DNA from: Candidatus Heimdallarchaeota archaeon
GTDB taxonomy: Archaea > Asgardarchaeota > Heimdallarchaeia > Heimdallarchaeales > Kariarchaeaceae
Assembly: GCA_021399405.1 (NCBI GenBank)
Contig: JAAFKL010000398.1
Span: forward strand, 1-8,098
DNA: 8,098 nt
Reading direction: 5' to 3'
Shown: positions 4,717 to 8,098 of the stretch, in pieces
How the letters are laid out: each line of letters begins with the position of its first letter
Position numbering within the stretch: position 1 is the first letter of the stretch
Notes under the pieces: model-generated
Databases searched by the model: none
The model's input: the letters and a program-made list of their open reading frames with translations, nothing else
Told to the model about the DNA's origin: nothing
Program-made: the position numbers and the translations under genes

Positions 4717-7458
4717 ATGACTGATTTATATACAATCAGCCGTAAAGTAGTACAGAATATGACAAACAAGCTTAAGGACCTAATGTCCGATCATTTTTTC
4801 TCCTACAATCAAAGTTCATTTTTCATCCATACAGTGACTCTCAACCTATATTTGCTTCGACACCTCCATTACTTAAAATATAACGAAAAAATATTTACAA
4901 TAAAAAGTGTATTAGATAATATCAGTGATCAGCATAGGATATTTGGCTATTCCGAATTGTCTGTTCAGAATTCAATACGAGAGTTAGACAACATTGGCAT
5001 CATAAAGACTGAACGAGATGGTCGAGAAAAGTACTTTCAGAAGCTTGATGAAGAAGTTATAGACTATCTGGTAAAGAACAAAATTATCAACGTCTACAGT
5101 ATGATTATGGAAAACGTTGTAAAACATTTCAATTCGCTAAATAAAGATGATCAGGAACTTTTCAAAAAAACTCTTCGAATAACAAAATTTTGGGAAATCA
5201 TTTCAGAAACAATCGATCAGCCATCAGCTAAAATGATGAATTTAGGTGCATTCAACCGTTTCAAAACCTTACAAAACGTTCATGTATTGGGGATCGGTTC
5301 AGAATATACTGATTTTAATAATTCTGCAGTTATGAAGGATCTCTACGATCTCTTACTCTACACGGGGAAAATAATTGGCATAATAGTTTTCCCTAATTAT
5401 TTCATAAACGAAGAAAATTCAAAAAATATCTCTCGGATTGAAAAAAGTAAAAATATTTTGGAGCAACAAATCGGTACCAAATCATGGATCGATATCGATG
5501 AAATTTTGGCACTAGAAGAGAAAGGGAGGTTCAACCAGGCATTAAATTTTATTTCACAAGCAAAAACAGAGCATGATTATGAGTTTCAATTTGCCAAAAT
5601 TCGCCTTCTACATGCTATAGGTCAACTAAATGAGTCAGAAAAACTTCTGGAGCAACTGATCATCCAATATGAAGTAGAACCAGATATAGAAAAGAAAATT
5701 GCTTTGCTGGTTCATAAGATTGAACAATTGAAAAGTAAATTTAAATTTTCGTTGATTAAACCTTTAATATCAAAAATACAAGATTTAGTTGGATCAACTC
5801 CAAATAATTTTGCAATAGAAGATACACTTGTTTGGGGACGATTTCTTCGAATTAGAGCTGAAGTTGATATTGATAAATCAAATCATGAAGAAGCAATGAG
5901 TGTATACAAAGAAAGCCTTCAGATATTTGAGAAACACAAGGCTATACGAGATATTGGTATAACTTATGCTCGAATTGCGATCGGCTATATGTATTACCCA
6001 AAATATGATGAAGCAGAGAAACACGCTCGTCTAGCATTAAAAATTAGTCGTGAGCTTTCAAATGCTTATGATGAAGCAGAGGCTTCTAATCGTCTTGGTA
6101 TGATATATTTTTATCAAATGAAGGTTGATGAATCATTGGAATGGTATGGAAAGGCACTGGGATATTATGAGAGAAACAATTACGTTCATCGATTAATGAC
6201 CTTATATGGGAATGTAGGTGGAGTATATCGACAACGAGGCCAGTTTGATATAGCACTCGAGTTCATGCTAAAAAGTTACGACATTGCTGTTGAATCCAAT
6301 TCTGAAACTATTGAAACGGGAACCTGCAACAATATCGGTAATCTCTATAAAGAGACCGGTGAGCTTGAACTCGCAATGGAATGGTATCTAAAAGCCACAA
6401 AAAATGTGGAATGGCTTTCGAATAATAAACGTTTCAATGCCCTCTTACTCAGAAATATTGGAATCATATACACAAAACAGGGTTATTACAAACAAGCCCT
6501 TGCTCAATTCAAAACTACGGAAAGCTTACAAACAGAAATTAAGAATAATTATGGATTAGTTGATTCTCTTCATGATATTGGTAATATTTATCGAATTATT
6601 GGAGATGTTAATCTCGCAGCAGAATATTTGGAGAAAGCCTTGGCAAAACGAACAGAATTTGGTACTCCACAATTGATAGCAATAGACAAACAAAAACTTG
6701 CAATTGTGTATTTTGAAATGGCTCGATATGATGAAGCCAGAAAGATGATTGATGAATGCTATGAGACCAGGACTGAACTTGATAATAAAATAATTCTTGC
6801 TGAAGTAGTTTCATTCAGCATAATCATTCATATGATGTTGAAAAATGAAAAAACTGTAATGAAAAGATTCATGGAACTTGAAAAAATTCATAATGATATA
6901 GATAGTGAAATGATTGAAAACCAATATATTTTAGGAATGACTCGATTGTTACTTCAGGGGGAACATACAAGAACAATTAATGAAGTTGCAGCAAACGAAC
7001 TTTATGGTGAGTTAATCGGAAAAACATTGGTTGATATGGAACAAACAAATTACGCAAAATTACAAAGATCTGAATATCTGTTAAAAGAGTACCAGACAAG
7101 TCAAGATAGTACTTCTTTGAATGAACTGATATCATTAATTCTTGAATTGCAGCATTTTGCTTCCAAACAAGAGTCTCATATTCTTAGGATTCAAATCTTA
7201 ATAATCGATGCGAAACTTGCTCGATTGACGTTTAATTCCGATAAATCAATTGAGTTATTGGGAAAAGCTAAGGAGATGGCTAGTGAAAGGGGACTATATA
7301 GAATACGCTCAGAAATCGATAATGAATTGAAGATATCCGAGAACCTGGTATCCCTTGAGGAAAATGATATGCGGTCTGATTCCACACTTTATGAAAAACA
7401 GAAAATTGATGAATATATTAATTCGAGAGAATTATTGTTTAAGATAAAAGGAGATTAA
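4717..7458 (+). CDS. winged-helix/TPR signalling or regulatory protein
   Basis: This is a cytosolic 913-residue protein with no signal peptide or membrane segment. Residues 30-118 look like a winged helix-turn-helix: FTIKSVLDNISDQ, then a recognition-helix-like YSELSVQNSIRELDNIGII, and the wing KTERDGREKYFQKL. Residues 120-250 form a linker containing a short alpha/beta-like part (VHVLGIGSEYTDF, GKIIGIIVFPNYFI). From about 262 to 360, and again to the end, the protein is a helical solenoid. At least seven clear TPR units with about 40-residue spacing lie at about 414, 453, 493, 533, 573, 614 and 654, each with the A/G-x-x-Y...G-x-x-x-x-A pattern. Residues 690-880 are more divergent helices. 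The layout recalls MalT/NPR-like TPR sensors, which bind peptides or ligands and pass the signal to DNA or partner proteins. The target is unknown; the divergent exported-protein gene is the obvious candidate. ATG 4717 is the first start; the in-frame ATG at 4759 is an alternative that leaves the wHTH intact. Confidence 0.85.
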   Translation: MTDLYTISRKVVQNMTNKLKDLMSDHFFSYNQSSFFIHTVTLNLYLLRHLHYLKYNEKIFTIKSVLDNISDQHRIFGYSELSVQNSIRELDNIGIIKTERDGREKYFQKLDEEVIDYLVKNKIINVYSMIMENVVKHFNSLNKDDQELFKKTLRITKFWEIISETIDQPSAKMMNLGAFNRFKTLQNVHVLGIGSEYTDFNNSAVMKDLYDLLLYTGKIIGIIVFPNYFINEENSKNISRIEKSKNILEQQIGTKSWIDIDEILALEEKGRFNQALNFISQAKTEHDYEFQFAKIRLLHAIGQLNESEKLLEQLIIQYEVEPDIEKKIALLVHKIEQLKSKFKFSLIKPLISKIQDLVGSTPNNFAIEDTLVWGRFLRIRAEVDIDKSNHEEAMSVYKESLQIFEKHKAIRDIGITYARIAIGYMYYPKYDEAEKHARLALKISRELSNAYDEAEASNRLGMIYFYQMKVDESLEWYGKALGYYERNNYVHRLMTLYGNVGGVYRQRGQFDIALEFMLKSYDIAVESNSETIETGTCNNIGNLYKETGELELAMEWYLKATKNVEWLSNNKRFNALLLRNIGIIYTKQGYYKQALAQFKTTESLQTEIKNNYGLVDSLHDIGNIYRIIGDVNLAAEYLEKALAKRTEFGTPQLIAIDKQKLAIVYFEMARYDEARKMIDECYETRTELDNKIILAEVVSFSIIIHMMLKNEKTVMKRFMELEKIHNDIDSEMIENQYILGMTRLLLQGEHTRTINEVAANELYGELIGKTLVDMEQTNYAKLQRSEYLLKEYQTSQDSTSLNELISLILELQHFASKQESHILRIQILIIDAKLARLTFNSDKSIELLGKAKEMASERGLYRIRSEIDNELKISENLVSLEENDMRSDSTLYEKQKIDEYINSRELLFKIKGD

Positions 7459-7475
7459 TTTTTAGAAAATTTCTA
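7459..7475 (+). terminator. T-tract and small dyad after the TPR gene
   Basis: Directly after the TAA is a TTTTT run (7459-7463), overlapping the start of an exact inverted repeat TAGAAA-A-TTTCTA (7463-7475). Archaeal termination often needs only an oligo-T tract, so transcription could end here. The dyad has too short a loop for an RNA hairpin. The rest of the 7459-7616 gap is AT-rich and otherwise featureless. Confidence 0.3.
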
Positions 7476-7587
7476 TTGATCAAATCAGCGTAAGTCATCT
7501 ATAATTTCAGTAATTTAACCGAATACATCTAATCAACTTAGGACTATTTTGAATAAATTGGAATTCTTAAATTATAATTTCGTTAGA

Positions 7588-7596
7588 TTTATAATT
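7588..7596 (+). promoter_or_regulatory. TATA-like box of the mini secreted peptide gene
   Basis: TTTATAATT is centred about 25 bp before the ATG at 7617, which predicts initiation at the start codon and a leaderless mRNA, as for the HEPN gene. A second AT-rich box at 7571-7579 is the alternative and would give a leader of about 15 nt. Confidence 0.45.
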
Positions 7597-7616
7597 CATG
7601 TAATTGGTATAATTTT

Positions 7617-7721
7617 ATGAAAAACATATTTTCAAAAATTCTTCCATTTTTTATCCTAATAATTGTTGTATCTTTAGTCAGTGTTGTTAGTGGTTTTGAC
7701 CCAACAGGATTATACGAATAA
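7617..7721 (+). CDS. 34-residue signal-peptide-like mini-protein
   Basis: ATG at 7617 to TAA at 7719-7721 encodes 34 residues. MKNIFSK is a basic start, residues 8-26 (LPFFILIIVVSLVSVVSG) are a strongly hydrophobic core ending in small residues, and the tail is FDPTGLYE. This is a near-perfect Sec signal peptide with only about 8 residues beyond the likely cleavage site. A TATA-like box 25 bp upstream and a hairpin just after the stop frame it as a self-contained unit. None of the three frames after the stop continues as a longer exported protein, which argues against a simple frameshift. It could be a secreted oligopeptide, a single-span membrane micro-protein, or the stub of a secreted-protein gene truncated by deletion. 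No family is recognised. Confidence 0.5.
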   Translation: MKNIFSKILPFFILIIVVSLVSVVSGFDPTGLYE

Positions 7722-7726
7722 GATAC

Positions 7727-7763
7727 TTAGGAATTATAAATTCTTAATAATTAAGGGATTTTT
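7727..7763 (+). terminator. hairpin followed by T-run after the mini-protein gene
   Basis: TTAGGAATT (7727-7735) pairs with AATTCTTAA (7739-7747) across the loop ATA: nine pairs including one G-U. A second overlapping dyad, CTTAAT-A-ATTAAG, occupies 7743-7755, and a TTTTT run follows at 7759-7763. The stems are AT-rich and weak. The element lies between the mini-protein gene and the convergent small frame at 7774-7890. Confidence 0.35.
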
Positions 7764-7773
7764 ATATTCAGAA

Positions 7774-7890
7774 TCATACTGTAACAATATACTGTATCTT
7801 ATCTAGAACCATGTCTTTGCTTTCAGTTCTTTGAATGATCTTTTCGAATTTACCCCCCGACAAATTATCGTGAAACTCAATTAAATCCAT
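7774..7890 (-). CDS. 38-residue hypothetical protein
   Basis: On the minus strand, ATG at 7888-7890 to TGA at 7774-7776 encodes MDLIEFHDNLSGGKFEKIIQ followed by RTESKDMVLDKIQYIVTV. The mix of charged and aliphatic residues and the helix-strand-like pattern look like real protein. The frame is open nine codons further upstream (TETTTSSVS), to a stop at 7918-7920. An AT-rich box, TCTATTAAAC (about 7916-7925, minus strand), is suitably placed for a short-leader transcript. It may be a small gene, or the C-terminal relic of a longer one whose upstream part is lost. No family is recognised. Between 7891 and 8061 nothing else is visible. Confidence 0.35.
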   Translation of the reverse strand: MDLIEFHDNLSGGKFEKIIQRTESKDMVLDKIQYIVTV

Positions 7891-8033
7891 TGATACACTA
7901 GAAGTAGTCGTTTCAGTTTAATAGATTTTTGTCGGTTTAGTGTTAAATCAAGTTAAGATATCAAAATAGTTTGAGTTAATCAACATCTTTTTCATATTCC
8001 CTGTCCATATTCTCTCATGAATAGTAGTCGATA

Positions 8034-8051
8034 TTTTTTATTTATTTTAAA
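8034..8051 (+). promoter_or_regulatory. AT-rich promoter-like element before the right-edge gene
   Basis: A run of T and A (TTTTTTATTTATTTTAAA) lies 11-28 bp before the ATG at 8062. A weak TATA box centred near 8037-8040 would put the transcription start at the ATG. It is low in information and called mainly because of its position. Confidence 0.25.
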
Positions 8052-8061
8052 ACCAAATTTT

Positions 8062-8098
8062 ATGGTTGAACCCGGAACTAATCTTACAGAATTCCTAA
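8062..8098 (+). CDS. 5' end of a gene cut by the right edge
   Basis: ATG at 8062 opens a frame of 12 codons, MVEPGTNLTEFL, that is still open at the window edge. Codon content and an upstream AT-rich box are compatible with a leaderless archaeal start. It is too short to identify, and the call could be wrong if the frame closes just outside. Confidence 0.35.
   Translation, partial: MVEPGTNLTEFL

Noticed and set aside
6608..6814. 68-codon open frame on the minus strand
   Set aside because: It lies wholly inside the TPR repeat coding region, has no promoter-like context and is best explained as an antisense shadow.
7191..7385. 64-codon open frame on the minus strand
   Set aside because: It is antisense to the 3' part of the TPR gene, with serine-rich translation typical of a shadow frame.

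Overview
The window is AT-rich DNA from an archaeon. Three things point that way. Several genes have a TATA-like box about 25-35 bp upstream of the start codon, little or no 5' leader and no Shine-Dalgarno sequence. There is a decayed piece of an archaeal-type (A-type) ATP synthase subunit A gene. There is also a very large TPR protein with an N-terminal winged-helix-like domain. The combination of big TPR regulators, secreted beta-rich proteins and helicase debris would fit an Asgard lineage such as Heimdallarchaeia, but that assignment is inference. I see no rRNA, tRNA, CRISPR array or complete insertion sequence.

Left part (1-2670): the last 19 codons of an unidentified gene enter from the left edge. 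A small CxxC protein with a C-terminal membrane hairpin follows (218-679). Next comes a 299-residue protein carrying an R-N-x-x-A-H motif typical of HEPN-domain RNases (898-1797). Directly after its stop codon lie about 300 bp that still read, with one in-frame stop, one internal deletion and one frameshift, as the C-terminus of A-type ATP synthase subunit A (1799-2102). On the minus strand are the first 60 codons of a P-loop helicase-like gene, broken after the Walker A and motif Ia regions (2367-2549), and two short open frames that may also be relics. This part looks like a zone of insertion and decay around a live HEPN gene.

Right part (2670-8098): a 548-residue exported protein (signal peptide, CBM-like beta-sandwich, glycine-rich hydrophobic segment, C-terminal beta domain) is transcribed leftward. 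Across a 400-bp divergent intergenic region, a 913-residue winged-helix/TPR protein is transcribed rightward. The arrangement suggests, without proving, that the TPR protein senses a signal and controls its neighbour. Downstream are a 34-residue signal-peptide-like mini-protein with its own promoter and hairpin, a 38-residue minus-strand frame, and the first 12 codons of a gene leaving at the right edge.

The best candidates for new biology are the HEPN protein at a recombination junction, the divergent TPR regulator/exported protein pair, and the mini secreted peptide.
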